NCBI GenBank assembly: GCA_964034945.1
Contig: OZ035963.1
Span: 41,873,090 to 41,937,089 of the forward strand
Direction of reading: 5' to 3'
DNA from: Chrysopilus asiliformis
Taxonomy: Eukaryota > Arthropoda > Insecta > Diptera > Rhagionidae
DNA length: 64,000 bases
Shown: in pieces, positions 11,469 to 21,768 of the stretch
Position numbering within the stretch: the first letter of the stretch is position 1
How the letters are laid out: every line of letters begins with the position of its first letter
Made by a program: the position numbers and the translations under genes
The notes under the pieces: model-generated
What the model was told of the DNA's origin: nothing
Seen by the model: only the letters and a program-made list of their open reading frames with translations
Database searches by the model: none

Positions 11469-12019
11469 GAAAAACATAACAAAAGCTATAATTGCCAATC
11501 TGGCAATCATTGGAGACCCGTATGGTGATATTTGTATCAAAATTCGAACAGTTATACCAAAATTCCACTTTGAAGTCAAACTTTCCAATAAGATTTTTTA
11601 AAATTTATTCCAATCGGATTTTGATGTATGGGAGTTTTATGTAGAATCATATCCTAAATAACTTTTGTTCTTGGACTTTTTTGATAAGATGCACCGTTTT
11701 TGAGATATTCACAAAAAACGATTTCGTTCGTATGGGGGGTACCCCCCCTAATGGTCCATTTTTGCCCATTAACGAACTTGGCCTTGCATTTTACGAAAAA
11801 CGGATCTGTGCAAACTTTCAAGTCTCTAGCTCAATCCGTGCGCCCGCAATCCGCGCCACAGACAGACAGACGGACAGACGGACGGACATGCTAAATTCAA
11901 CTTTTTTCATCATTCTAAACACACTGGTGTAATTCATTTTTGTGTGTGATGACGGGATCCTGGCGTTACAAACGGTAAGGCAAAGTTAATATACCCTTTG
12001 GTTTCACCATACGGGTATA
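11469..12019 (-). mobile_element. HINE/DINE-1-like repeat, nearly full length
   Basis: Runs from the stem-loop end (CCAATCTGGCAAT) through a GACAGACAGACGGACAGACGG microsatellite-type core (11861-11888) to the opposite sub-terminal repeat TTTCACCATACGGGTATA. The inverted sub-terminal repeats ACCCGTATGGTGA, the internal short tandem repeat and a stem-loop just inside one end are the architecture described for Helentron-associated non-autonomous elements. It splits the CXC gene tail. Confidence 0.75.
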
Positions 12020-12084
12020 ATGATACCTATATCGAAGATGAAGAGCAACAAGAACAAGAAGAAGAAGAAGCAGAAGGAGAATAA
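12020..12084 (+). pseudogene. Acidic C-terminus of the CXC gene after the HINE
   Basis: Frame reads DTYIEDEEQQEQEEEEAEGE and stops at the beginning of the right palindrome arm. It matches the acidic character of the residues just before the HINE insertion, which supports one gene split in two. Confidence 0.5.
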
Positions 12085-13221
12085 ATGAATGAAGGTGGAA
12101 AAATATGGATTAGGCCTAATGAGGAAGTCATCTAAAAAAACGCGCCTTGTATTCTACCTTAATGGCGGTGGGGAAAAGAATGTACAGTTCACTTCTATCT
12201 CGAAAACTATTGGCCCTACAAAAAAAATTTATTTAACCTTTTTTGTAGCGAATTTTCGGAGGAGTAATTCATCTGAATACAAAAAATGCGTACATGCTAT
12301 ACAAAGCGAGATATTTACGATTTTTTTGACTTTTGACCTTGAATAATAGCAAGTTTGACGACTTGTATCTCGAAAACTGTTTGTCCTACAAGAAAATTAT
12401 ATTTAACCTTTTTTGTAGAGAATTTTATTGTGATTAATTCATCTGAACCTCAAAAAGACGTATAACTCGTACAAAGTGAGATAAACGTAAAAAACTGATT
12501 TTCGGGACCTTTGACCTTGAATAACGCACGACGCCGGTGCAATTTTGGAATGGACTTTGGGGACGTTGTTTGTTATGTCAAAATAAAGGTCTGTGCAAAA
12601 ATCCAGTTAACTAGGATTGTTTAAGAGGTTAAATCCTAATTTTCCTGGATTATTTAGTTCACAAATTGATTCATCTTTCATATATGATAATGTGACTACC
12701 TTCACATTTTATTTTTTTTGAATATAAAGTACCTCTCCGATTGCCCTGATTTTTTTTTTGTTTTGTAGGTAAGGGATTAAGGAGTTTTTGAGAAAAAAAT
12801 AAAAGTGGTGCAAAACCGTTAAGTTACCGTTATAATTTTTTAAAAACAAAAAATATTTTTTCCTAACGGTTCCTCACACTTAATTTTTTTGCTATAATTT
12901 TTTTTTAAAACTATGACTTTCAACGAAAAAATTGCGACAAATTTCATCAAAATCGGTTAACCCGTTACGGAGCTAGAATTTTTTCAAAAAAATCATGTTT
13001 TATTTTTTTTCTCCAAAACTACTCGTTTTTTTGGACTGAAATTTTGGGAAATTATTTGTTGTAATAGTGGCAACTTACGAAAAAAATTTCAAGCTTCTAT
13101 CTCTGGGGGCACTTTTTGTTCCCTTATCCCTCTATGGCCTTTTTATAAACTATATTAATTCATATGTATATACTTTTTTAATCTATTATTGTGTACTAGT
13201 TTAACTTTATCTTTAATTTTT

Positions 13222-13436
13222 ATTTTGGAGTTTACTCCTAATCTTTCAATAATTGAAAAAGGACCATTATATAAATTGTCGTTTTTCGTTCTGTTTTCAT
13301 TTCTTAATAGTACAAGGTCATTACGTTTTTATTTTGGAGTTTACTCCTAATCTTTCAATAATTGAAAAAGGACCATTATATAAATTGTCGTTTTTCGTTC
13401 TGTTTTCATTTCTTAATAGTACAAGGTCATTTACGT
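13222..13436 (-). repeat. 109-bp tandem duplication in 412 integrase tail
   Basis: The segment starting ATTTTGGAGTTTACTCC at 13222 is repeated at 13331 with almost no change. It duplicates the end of the integrase reading frame and truncates the normal C-terminus. Confidence 0.9.
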
Positions 13437-13970
13437 TAAATTCGGTTACATTGCTCTTTTTATCAAAATGTTTTTTGCGTATTAGTTTGGCTTTGTTTAA
13501 GAGATTTTGTGCTGATTTTTGTGCATTGCTTAACTTATGCCTTAGTTCTGCTAAATATTTATCATAATTGTATATTGGTGTACTTTCAATTGATTCGTTT
13601 GGTACACTAGCTAATCTTCCGTATACTAATTCAAATGGAGAATAGTTTGTATCTGTATGTGGTGTTATGTTATATGAAAAAGTGTAATATGCTAACCAAT
13701 TATCCCAATCATAGTTGTCAGTAAAAGAATGCAAATATTCGTTCAGAACTCTATGGTTTCTTTCTATTGATCCTAAAGTTTCATGATGATATGGAGTTTA
13801 TGTAATGTGTTCAATTTTTAGCAATTTACAGACGTTTTTTATTACTTCGTTCATAAACTCCGTTCCTAGATCTGTTTTTAGTGTTTTGAAAATACCATAT
13901 TTTAATATAAATTTTTCAACTAATGTTTTTGCTATTTCATTTGCTTCTTTTGTTTCCATTGGAAATGCTT
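13321..13970 (-). pseudogene. 412-like integrase, C-terminal half, frameshifted
   Basis: Minus-strand residues from 13734 downward include WLAYYTFSYNITPHTDT and SPFELVYGR, then VNDLVLLRNE and NGPFSIIERLG, typical of the gypsy integrase region after the catalytic core and the GPY/F-like end. Between 13735 and 13970 the catalytic-Glu block LGSIERNH is readable in shifted frames. The end is altered by the tandem duplication. Confidence 0.8.
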
Positions 13971-13972
13971 AG

Positions 13973-16216
13973 CTACATATTTTGATAATTCACACTGTTT
14001 GTTAATATGTATCGGTAATTGTTCGAAAGTTTTAATGGACCAATTGTGTCAACTGAAACAATTTCGAAAGTCTTTGATGGAGTATTTGTGATTACCAACT
14101 TTTCTCTATTGTGACGTATTGTTTTGTTTCTGCAGCATGATATGCACTTGTTTATATAGTTTTTTACCATTTTATTCATATTTTTCCATACATATTTTTG
14201 TTTTAGTTTTGCAATCGTTCTTTTTACACCAGTGTGACCTGAGTGTAAAGAATCATGATATTCTTTTATTAAATTTATTTGTTCATTTAGATTTGTAATA
14301 ATCTTTGGGGTTTCATATAATATTATACAAGAAGGTGTTTGCCAACCTTTATTCATCATATTGCGTTGTGTTTTATTAAAAATGTCTTTCATTTTATCAA
14401 TGTTTACGTATTCGAATTCTTTATCATTCTTTGCAAGCGCTATTTTATTTATATCTTCATTTCTTAATGCGAATGATAGCTTCTCTAGTACTGATCCTAA
14501 GTTCAAGTCTAGATTATCGCTATATTCTACTGTTATCCCCTTTGTATCAATTAATATATTAGGCAAACTTTTATATGCGCGACTGTTATTATTTATTTCA
14601 TAATTGAGATCAAATTTAAGTTTTCTTATATTTTTTATATCAGATAGTGAAGTACAATCCCATATGTAGAGTTGATCAGGCTCGTTAGCGGTTTCCGTTT
14701 GCACTTTCTGAGTGTTCATTTCATTTAATTTCTTTGCTTTACTTCTTGTTACTACTTTGACAGTTTTCGGAATCATTGTTTTTAAAGAATTAGAATCTAA
14801 TTGGATTCTTGACAATGCATCTGCATTTGTATTTATTTTTCCTTGTTTAAAAATTATTTGAAAATCATAATCCATTAAATCTAATCTTATTCTAGTCATT
14901 TTTGATGAAGGATTTTTGTGTGTGAATAGGGATACTAATGGGCGATGATCTGTTACGACAGTAAATTTTCTACCATACAAATATGGTCTAAAGTAATTTA
15001 TGCCCCAGTGAATGGCTAAAAGTTCTTTTTCAATTACCGGTTTATTTAATTCATGTTTGTTTAGTGAACGGCTTCCATACGAGATTGGTAAATCATTTCC
15101 AATATCTCCTTGTGATAATATAGCTCCGAGTGCATAATTTGATGCATCAGTCGTTAAGACGAATTCTTGATTGAAATTTGGGTATTGTAAAACTGGTGGT
15201 TGTGTTATGTGGTTTTTTAATGTTTCGAAGGCATTTTGGCAAATATCTGTCCAAATAAATTCATTGCCCTTCTTCAATAGTTGATTTAGTGGTTTTGCGA
15301 TTTCCGCAAAATTTTTCACGAATCTTCTATAATAATTGCAAAATGCAACAAATCTTCTTACTTCGTCAGCATTTTTTGGAACTGGATAATTTTCCACAAC
15401 TTTGTATTTGTTCGGGTCAGTGGTAATACCTTTGTCAGTAATGAGATGACCTAAATACGTAACTTCGGATTTTAAAAAGTCACATTTGTTTGGATTTAAT
15501 TTTAAATTATATTTTCTTAATCGTTCGAATGTTTTTATTAAATTAGTATTATGATGCTTCAAGGAGCAACCAAATACAATGATATCGTCTACATATAGAA
15601 ATGCATTTGAATCTAAACCTGATAGTGCAATAGTCATCATTCTTTGGAAACTATTGCTGGAAATCTTCAAACCGAATGGTAATCGTTTGAATTGATAATG
15701 TCCATTGTTAGTTGAAAATGCGGTTAGTGGTCGAGAAGATCTTTCTAACTCAATTTGGTGAAATGAACTAGTCATATCGAGTGTTGAAAAATATTTTGCT
15801 CTGCCAATTTTATCTAATACATCGTCTAATCGTGTTAGAGGAAATTTATCACTTCCTAATTTGTTATTGAGTTGTCTATAATCAACTACAAGTCGCCATT
15901 TTTTAGTGTCATCATTACTTTTTTTTGGTACGATAAGTAATGGGGAGTTGTATGGACTTACAGAAGGTTCTATGATTCTTTGATTTATTAACTCGTTTAC
16001 TTGATTATTAATCTCTTGATGTTGAGATTGTGGGAGTCTATAATTTTTTATGTACACAGGGTTTTCATCAACTAGATTTAGTTTCTGTTTATAAAAATTG
16101 TTGACAGGTAGTTTTTCGTCATTTAGATAAAAAATATCTTGAAAATTCTTACAAATATCTTTTATTGAATTTTTAGCTTCATTGTCTAAACCTTCTATGT
16201 TCAATATTTTTTTCAA
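13973..16216 (-). CDS. pol: 412-like Pol: RT, RNase H, integrase N-terminus
   Basis: Open frame of 747 aa. RT motifs: TLDMTSSFHQIEL (about residue 140), FGLKISSNSFQRMM, then FLYVDDIIVFG with the catalytic DD near residue 205. RNase H: TTDASNYALGAILS (about 350), ELLAIHWG, VTDHRPLVSL and TNADALSRI. Integrase zinc finger HHCC (HSGHTG ... CISCCR, about 655-695) and the first catalytic Asp in SVDTIGPL, after which the frame is lost near 13973. A shorter-than-normal Pol because the rest of integrase is frameshifted. The 5' end is a Met in a region lacking protease, so translation probably came from an upstream fusion or frameshift in the intact parent. Confidence 0.88.
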   Translation of the reverse strand: MKKILNIEGLDNEAKNSIKDICKNFQDIFYLNDEKLPVNNFYKQKLNLVDENPVYIKNYRLPQSQHQEINNQVNELINQRIIEPSVSPYNSPLLIVPKKSNDDTKKWRLVVDYRQLNNKLGSDKFPLTRLDDVLDKIGRAKYFSTLDMTSSFHQIELERSSRPLTAFSTNNGHYQFKRLPFGLKISSNSFQRMMTIALSGLDSNAFLYVDDIIVFGCSLKHHNTNLIKTFERLRKYNLKLNPNKCDFLKSEVTYLGHLITDKGITTDPNKYKVVENYPVPKNADEVRRFVAFCNYYRRFVKNFAEIAKPLNQLLKKGNEFIWTDICQNAFETLKNHITQPPVLQYPNFNQEFVLTTDASNYALGAILSQGDIGNDLPISYGSRSLNKHELNKPVIEKELLAIHWGINYFRPYLYGRKFTVVTDHRPLVSLFTHKNPSSKMTRIRLDLMDYDFQIIFKQGKINTNADALSRIQLDSNSLKTMIPKTVKVVTRSKAKKLNEMNTQKVQTETANEPDQLYIWDCTSLSDIKNIRKLKFDLNYEINNNSRAYKSLPNILIDTKGITVEYSDNLDLNLGSVLEKLSFALRNEDINKIALAKNDKEFEYVNIDKMKDIFNKTQRNMMNKGWQTPSCIILYETPKIITNLNEQINLIKEYHDSLHSGHTGVKRTIAKLKQKYVWKNMNKMVKNYINKCISCCRNKTIRHNREKLVITNTPSKTFEIVSVDTIGPLKLSNNYRYILTNSVNYQNM

Positions 16217-16529
16217 TTTCTTCCAACGATCATTATCTATTTGAGTATTTTGAGAATATATTATGTGATAATTTCTTATTGGGTTAACTTCCCAATCTAT
16301 ATTATCTAAGGTTATTTCCTTTGATGATGTATTAAGAATTCGGATGTGTTTTGGAGATAAAAATATCTTCTGAAATTGTTTTACTACAGACTAAGCTGTC
16401 TTCTTTTAATTCGATATCAATCGGATGTAGTAATTCGCTTCTTGCAGGTATTTTTATTTTAAAAATTTTTGTACGCATAGGTAAAATATATTCAATTTTG
16501 TCTAGATTGATCGATACCGTGTAGGTTTC

Positions 16530-16900
16530 ATAATCAATTTTTGCATTGTGTTTACTTAGAAAATCGCGGCCTATAATTCCATCTGTTAATAAAGGAAAGT
16601 TTCATTCAACTATTTTAAATTTGTGGTATAAACATTTATTTTCAAATTTTAGTGGTATTACTAAAGTGCCTAAGGTGCTGATGTTTACTTCCGATATTCC
16701 CGATAAGTTACATGAATTATTACTGTCAATATCGTAATTATTAAAAAAATGTTCTTTACAGATCGATATATCTGCCCCTGTATCAATTAGGAATGTTAGA
16801 TTTTTACTTTCATATATTAATGTAATATAATTTGTTATATTATTATTAAAATTGTAAATAGTGAAATTTGTTTTTGGAGTATGATTTTCATTTATAATTG
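16530..16900 (-). pseudogene. 412-like aspartic protease, with in-frame stop
   Basis: Minus-strand translation contains LTFLIDTGADISICKE (active-site DTG) and, further on, DGIIGRDFL, the flap-distal GRD block of retroviral-type proteases. A TGA interrupts the frame near 16610. Lies between gag and Pol as expected. Confidence 0.75.
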
Positions 16901-16923
16901 TGTTATTCCCCGATAATTCTAAT

Positions 16924-17247
16924 TTATATTTTCTCTTGGAATCTCGGGGTCTTCCGAGTTTCGCTGATATTGAGTTGTATAAACTTTTGCGTTTCTATTT
17001 CTATTATCATAACTATTATTCCTATAGTTATTGTTGTATCTTCTGCCATTATTTGAATTGTTTTTATTTCTATTGTCATAATTATAATTGTTATTATAAT
17101 TGGTTTTAAAGTTGTTATTGTCATTTTTTTTTTATAATTGTTACCATTATTTCTATTTCCGTTACCATGAATATTGTTATTATTGTATCGACTTCTTATA
17201 TTATTTTGTGGTCTATTATTTTGGTAATGTTTTTGTTGATTATTCAT
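16924..17247 (-). pseudogene. Asn-rich Gag tail of the 412-like element
   Basis: Begins MNNQQKHYQNNRPQNN and runs through NNNN-rich sequence before shifting to an Ile/Thr-rich translation, the mark of a frameshift inside AAT/ATA repeats. Probably the nucleocapsid/linker part of Gag. Plus-strand Tyr/Phe-rich ORFs here are shadows of it. Confidence 0.65.
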
Positions 17248-17816
17248 GTGGTAAATTTTTTTTCGCCTATAGTGTTTTCTACTTCTTCGGCTGAAGAGAC
17301 TGCTTCTCTAAACGTTTTTATCTTACTAGCTTCTATTGTCTGTAAAACATGTGTGCCATTAAGACCTTTCTTGAATGCATTGAGAGCAATTAGATCGTTA
17401 GATTTTATTACGACATCTTTACTGTCTTCTCCCAATTCTTGAATTTGAATATTGTTTAGGTCTGTGATTAGTCTGTCTATTTTTTCGGCAGATGTTGTTA
17501 TGTTTTGGTTGTTTCCTTGGTGTGTTCTAGATATTTCTTCATAAACAGCGTTGCTTGTTTTCTTCGATTTATAAATTTCTTTTAAATGTTCTGTTAATTC
17601 TTTTACAGATGTTATTGTTGGAAATGTCCTCAGTTTATTTTGAACTGAATCCGAAATTCTGGTATATAATATGAATTTTAGGAAGTCATTTTTATTTGTT
17701 TCAGGTACTGTTTTGTCCAACAGACTAATTGTATTGATGAATTTATTTAAGTCTTCCTTTTTGCCTGAGTATTCTGGTACTACTTTGAAGTAGCCAAAAA
17801 TGTTGAAGCTTTCCAT
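17244..17816 (-). CDS. gag: 412-like Gag (capsid region)
   Basis: 190 aa, mostly helical and charged: GYFKVVPEYSGKKEDLNKF, later RTFPTITSVKELTEHLK and KKGLNGTHVLQTIEA. Layout resembles a gypsy capsid (retrotransposon gag-like). It overlaps the Asn-rich tail by 4 bp and follows a short N-terminal ORF at 17845-18042. Assigned by position and general character, not by a decisive motif. Confidence 0.65.
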   Translation of the reverse strand: MESFNIFGYFKVVPEYSGKKEDLNKFINTISLLDKTVPETNKNDFLKFILYTRISDSVQNKLRTFPTITSVKELTEHLKEIYKSKKTSNAVYEEISRTHQGNNQNITTSAEKIDRLITDLNNIQIQELGEDSKDVVIKSNDLIALNAFKKGLNGTHVLQTIEASKIKTFREAVSSAEEVENTIGEKKFTT

Positions 17817-17844
17817 CTCTGTTAATATGAGATTTGTCTTTTCT

Positions 17845-18042
17845 TTAATTATTTCTTCTAAATTTTTTATCTAAATTCTCGGTTGTATTTTCGGGTTTAA
17901 GGTTTGCTTTAAATGTTTCCTTAAATTCATTTAACTTTAGTGTTAGTTTCAATAGATAATTCTCTGAATATTTTCTATGTGGGGTTTTCTTAAAATTTTT
18001 TAGTTGGTCTGACAATTCTTTTAGTATAGTTTCATTGTCCAT
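17845..18042 (-). CDS. N-terminal Gag fragment, 412-like element
   Basis: 65 aa, Lys/Leu/Asn-rich (starts MDNETILKELSDQLKNFKK), immediately upstream of the capsid frame and in a different frame; likely the true Gag start separated by a small indel in the A-rich stretch at 17850. Confidence 0.5.
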   Translation of the reverse strand: MDNETILKELSDQLKNFKKTPHRKYSENYLLKLTLKLNEFKETFKANLKPENTTENLDKKFRRNN

Positions 18043-18838
18043 ATCAGATTTTTCTGTCTATGACTTTTATTACTTGTTTCCTAATATATTTTCTTGTATA
18101 ATAAATTGCTAATAATATAAAAATATATAATATAAAAAAAAACAGTCAAACAAACAAATTACATTAATTAATAAAATTAAAATCGAATTTTTTTTATACA
18201 CTTAAACGATAGTTTCTAGATGCAAAATATGTTTTGTTTAATAATAAAACCAGTTAATTGGTTTTCTTTTTCTTTTAAAATAACTCTTAGAATTTAAAAC
18301 AATGATAGAAAAAACGCTTATAATGTGTGTTTGTATATTTGCAATGAAATTTGTAATCTTATGGTACAATTTAAAATATTTTTTTCATTCTTAAACTTTT
18401 TATTGTTATTTTTTTGTTTAATTTTATTGGTTTAAAAAATGCCTCTAACTAATTTTATTAATTGTTAATAATTTTTTACGCCTTTTTTTTAAGTTTTTCA
18501 TTTTTTTTTTTTTTTTTTTTTTGTTATTTATGGTATTTTTTTCTTGTATTGTACATTTGTATTACTTTCGATTGATTTTCGAATTTCATATCATTTTTTT
18601 GTGTTGAAAAATTCTACTTTTAAAAGATTGGATTGAAAGAAAGAGAAAAAAAATCCAGTCATACCAATTTCTCTACAATAATTTCAAAAAGAAATTATTT
18701 TAAATTTTTCTTTACATATTAGTCTCAGATAGTAATTTCACTGTCTTCAAATTGTAATTACTTCAAATTGTAATTACTTCAAATTGTAATCAATTTACTG
18801 TCGCGCCAGCTTGCGTGTTTTTCTTTTTTTCTTCGCCA
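18043..18838 (-). other. 5' leader of the 412-like element
   Basis: T-rich (plus strand) non-coding leader between the 5' LTR and gag. Three tandem copies of CTTCAAATTGTAATTA lie at about 18743-18792. A candidate primer site next to the LTR begins TGGCGAAG on the minus strand; I could not match it to a tRNA. Confidence 0.55.
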
Positions 18839-19442
18839 TGTAATGTTATTTGTTGCAATGTTATTTATTATCCCCAAGACATCAATTAAATGAAGAGATC
18901 ATTAAGTGTCAGAATGATGAAGAGATATTTGAAGTCATCGTTATGAAATTTAGAGAGAATGAAATGTTAACTATAGTCTTATTCTTTATTTTATACAGCT
19001 GGCAAGAGAACCAGCTAATAGTTTAGGCGATTTTCAGCAGCCCGAATATTAGACAAGGCAAAGGTACTAAGCCGAACTTACCAGGCTGGTACCTTATTGC
19101 CGAGGAGAAGTAACAAGCATTTTTACTTTTTCAGTCTAATTGAAAATAACTTCTGGTTTTATTTCATATGTTACAATTTCTTTTATAGCTATTTAATGTT
19201 AACTAAGCTATTTAAGTTCATCGATCTTTTCAACATTTATATTATGCATTTTGGTTAATCATCAATTATGATTGAAGTCCGATGTGTTTCAATCATAATT
19301 GCTGCGCTGCATATTTATGAATCATATATTTGGTTTTTCATTGTTTGTGGCTATGCTTATATTTATGCTTACGTGCTAATTATCTTGAAAAGTGTACTTC
19401 CTATGTAATTGTTTACAATTCTATAAATCTATATACACTACA
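18839..19442 (-). repeat. 5' LTR of the 412-like element
   Basis: 604 bp, TG...CA ends in plus-strand terms TGTAATG...CACTACA, direct copy of 9502-10090. Contains a 35-bp segment starting TACTAAGCCGAACTTACC that the other LTR lacks. Confidence 0.85.
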
Positions 19443-19446
19443 ATAC

Positions 19447-19680
19447 CCTAAACAATGCTTTAATGTAGGCCGGATCTTATAATACAGTTTCTGTTCGGAT
19501 GTCACCACAAACTATCGAGTTTCATCGATTGCAAATTTGTTATCATGGCAGCAAGCCGATTTTCTAATTTGTACCCCCATAACCAAAATCCAAGACGTAT
19601 CCACGTCAAAATATTAGTTGATATAATATATACGTCCCCACAATGTAGTTACAACAATAACCCCAAAATCGCGGTTTTGG
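19447..19680. other. Right interior of the 30-bp-TIR element
   Basis: Non-coding remainder of the host transposon after the 412-like insertion; no motif recognised. Confidence 0.45.
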
Positions 19681-19710
19681 CAGTTACGACAGTTTACCTC
19701 TGGGGTACAG

Positions 19711-20397
19711 AAATATTGATGGAAACGTTTAATCCCGAATATAATTGCATACGCCTCTTTATCAATTTGCGACCACTTTCTTTGACTTTCGGACAGTGTT
19801 TGTGATGCAAATTGAATTGGTCGCACCGTTCCGTCCGAGTAAACGTGCGACAATACTGCTCCCACACCCACGGGTGAAGCGTCCGTAGCTAAAGTCACAG
19901 GTAATTCTTTTGAATAGTGAACTAAAAACTTTGGTTTTAATTTTTCCGAACGCTTCTTCACGTTCTTGTGACCATTTCCACTTAACTTTCGACCGTAAGA
20001 GAGCGTGTAGCGGTTCCAGAATGTCACTTAATTTATCAAAGAAACGTGCGTAATAATTTATAAGACCTAGAAACGAACGGAGTTCTGAAACATTTTGCGG
20101 TCGCGGTGCTTTCTGTATAGCTTCGATTTTCTTTGATGATTTATGAATTCCAGCTTTGTCAATGACATAGCCGCAATATTCAACCGACTCGCGGAAAAAT
20201 TTCGATTTTTCAGAATTTATTCGCAGTCCATTTTCTGAAAGGCGTTGAAAAACCTTTTCTAATCGTGACATGTGTTCCTCTGCGTTAGGCCCGGTGATAC
20301 AAACATCATCTATGAATACCACTACGCCCTCTATACCCTGGAGAATACTCTCTATTTTCCTTTGCCATTTAGCGGGTGCGCAGCTTAATCCGTACAT
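19711..20397 (-). pseudogene. Mag-like gypsy RT end and RNase H, split by insertion
   Basis: Minus frame opens MYGLSCAPAKWQ, then VVFIDDVCITGP carrying the catalytic DD (FIDD in place of the usual YxDD), LRINSEKSKFF, YCGYVIDKAGI and LRSFLGLINYYARF. A frameshift near 19925 moves to VTLATDASPVGVGAVLS (RNase H Asp) and QIDKEAYAIIFGIKRFHQY, ending exactly at the 30-bp TIR. RNase H resumes at 8266. Confidence 0.85.
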
Positions 20398-20782
20398 CAG
20401 TCGTGTACAACTCCTTATGTGTAGATAACGTTAGTTTATCTTGATCTTCTTCCCTGACGCGCCATTGTAAATATGCGCGACGGAGGTCAACCTTTGAAAA
20501 CTGTTCACCGGAACCTAAATTTGCGTACAATTCTTCGGGGGTCGGTAGCGGATGTTCCTCGATTCTCATTTGAGGGTTCAAGGTTATCTTAAAATCCCCA
20601 CATATGCGAATGGAACCGTTTGGCTTCACAATGGGAACGATAGGCGTTGCCCAATCACTTGAGTTTACTTTGATCAAAATACCCTTTTTTACTAAATCAT
20701 TTGATTCCGCTTCTACTCCATCCCTTAATGCGAAAGGTATTGGACGCGCCCTAACAAAAACCGGGGTTTCGTTTGGTTTCAT
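20369..20782 (-). pseudogene. Mag-like gypsy RT, fingers and palm start
   Basis: Residues include VFVRARPIPFALRD, then GILIKVNSSDWATPIVPIVK, RICGDFKITLNP and FSKVDLRRAYLQW with the first catalytic Asp. The frame is lost at STHKELYTT, a few residues before the next RT block, by a small indel (overlap with the next frame). Confidence 0.82.
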
Positions 20783-20865
20783 ATCTAGACTAACGAGTGT
20801 ACCCTTAATCTCGCCCGGTTCGCTATTAAATAACCCCGAGTATCGTGAAAGTAATTTTTGAACTC

Positions 20866-21768
20866 TTACCGAATTATCTTTTTTTTACTCTCCTTGACAG
20901 CTAACATGTTTATCAATGCGTTTCGTTTCAAAATAGCTTTTAACAAATCTTTCCATTCAAATTGACGTATCCACTCTCGTCCGAAAAGCGCAGTATTATC
21001 CGTGTCCACGACGTAAATTCTTAGCATTTCTCTAGCCGAAATTCCTCCAACGTCAACAGAAACCATCGCATACCCTAAAACATTTAAAGGATTACCGCAA
21101 TATGTTGTCGAAGATTTTGCAGACTTACAAAGTTTGAAATCTTTGAACTTTTTGTTCCACTCTCTTAATCCAATCAAGGTGACAGCAGCACCCGTGTCAA
21201 ATTCCATGTTCAACGTGTCGTTGTTCACTTTGACTTCAATTATAAACTTATCAGCACCGTTGCCGACATTCGAGATATTATGAACGTATGAGCACGGGTT
21301 ATCACTGTCAGCATAATCGGATTGAAGAGATTGGTCAACCTGATAAACTTTTCGATTATTTAACTTTAAACACATTTTCTTTATGGGACCCTTATAATTA
21401 CAAAAATGACAAATTGCCGACTTAAACCTACAGTTAGTAGCTTGATATGATTCTCCACAACGGTAACAATTCTCTTCGTCGTTTTTGTCCTTCATTGTCT
21501 TCTGCCTGGGCTGCTGCCATTTACCGTAACTTCTGTTTTGAACCGTTTTTTTTTGTGATGTTTTGCGACAACTGCGTTTACTTTCACTTCTCCGTGACTC
21601 TCTTCTGATACATTTTGGCGTGATGATTCCAGACTGGTAGCTATTTGCAGAGCTATCTCTAACGTCAAATCTTTCGTCTCGAGTAATCTGTCCTTGATTC
21701 GATTGTTTCGCATGCCACACACAAACTGATTTCGTAGAGCCGATTGTAGATATGATCCAAAATTGCAA
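20866..21768 (-). pseudogene. Mag-like nucleocapsid and aspartic protease
   Basis: Two zinc-knuckle-like blocks (CYRCGESYQATNC and CHFCNYKGPIKKMC) keep the cysteines but have Gln and Pro where His is expected, so they would not bind zinc normally. Protease active site is MEFDTGAAVTLIG, later LFGREWI. The frame overlaps Gag; the switch falls in a 9-T run (minus-strand A-run) near 21547, either a decay indel or a slippery site. Confidence 0.8.

Larger units (their letters stand above)
10091..13143. mobile_element. 3-kb palindrome: long-TIR (foldback-like) element
   Basis: Arms 10091-11175 and 12079-13143 are inverted copies of about 1.07 kb, with only scattered differences and one indel of about 19 bp (near 10890). 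Both arms therefore encode the same 85-aa frame (10907-11164 minus, 12089-12346 plus), a by-product of the duplication. The 0.9-kb spacer holds a CXC-domain gene tail and a HINE repeat. No clean target duplication was found at the junction with the LTR, so a deletion may have accompanied insertion. Confidence 0.85.
9502..19442 (-). mobile_element. 412/mdg1-like Ty3/gypsy retrotransposon
   Basis: LTRs at 9502-10090 and 18839-19442 in direct orientation, flanked by the 4-bp duplication ATAC (9498-9501, 19443-19446), inside the 30-bp-TIR element. Between them, on the minus strand, lie gag, an Asn-rich gag tail, protease with DTGA, RT, RNase H and integrase. The N-terminal RT block (NNFYKQKL, then SPYNSPLLIVPKKS) is characteristic of the 412/mdg1 lineage. 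There is no env. A 3-kb palindromic element lies at the 3' LTR boundary and frameshifts break integrase and gag. Confidence 0.88.
8267..19710. mobile_element. Unclassified 30-bp-TIR transposon carrying nested elements
   Basis: The termini 8267-8296 and 19681-19710 are perfect 30-bp inverted repeats starting CTGTACCCCAGAGG, flanked by AAAT on both sides (8263-8266, 19711-19714), a 4-bp target duplication. The two flanks join into one RNase H frame, proving insertion into the Mag-like gypsy. Without the 412-like element (9502-19442) and the repeat at 8544-8783 only about 1.3 kb is left, with no transposase I recognise. A 4-bp duplication with these termini does not fit any superfamily I can name with confidence. 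Confidence 0.8.

Noticed and set aside
10907..12346. Two identical 85-aa ORFs as a duplicated gene
   Set aside because: They are the same sequence on opposite palindrome arms, with low-complexity translation and no conserved motif; identity follows from arm identity.
16900..17442. Tyr/Phe-rich plus-strand ORFs
   Set aside because: Antisense of Asn/Ile codon repeats in the 412-like gag; no independent evidence.
19545..19805. Plus-strand ORF sharing TTVYLWGT with the ORF at 7431-8300
   Set aside because: The shared peptide comes from the 30-bp terminal inverted repeat, not from a common gene.
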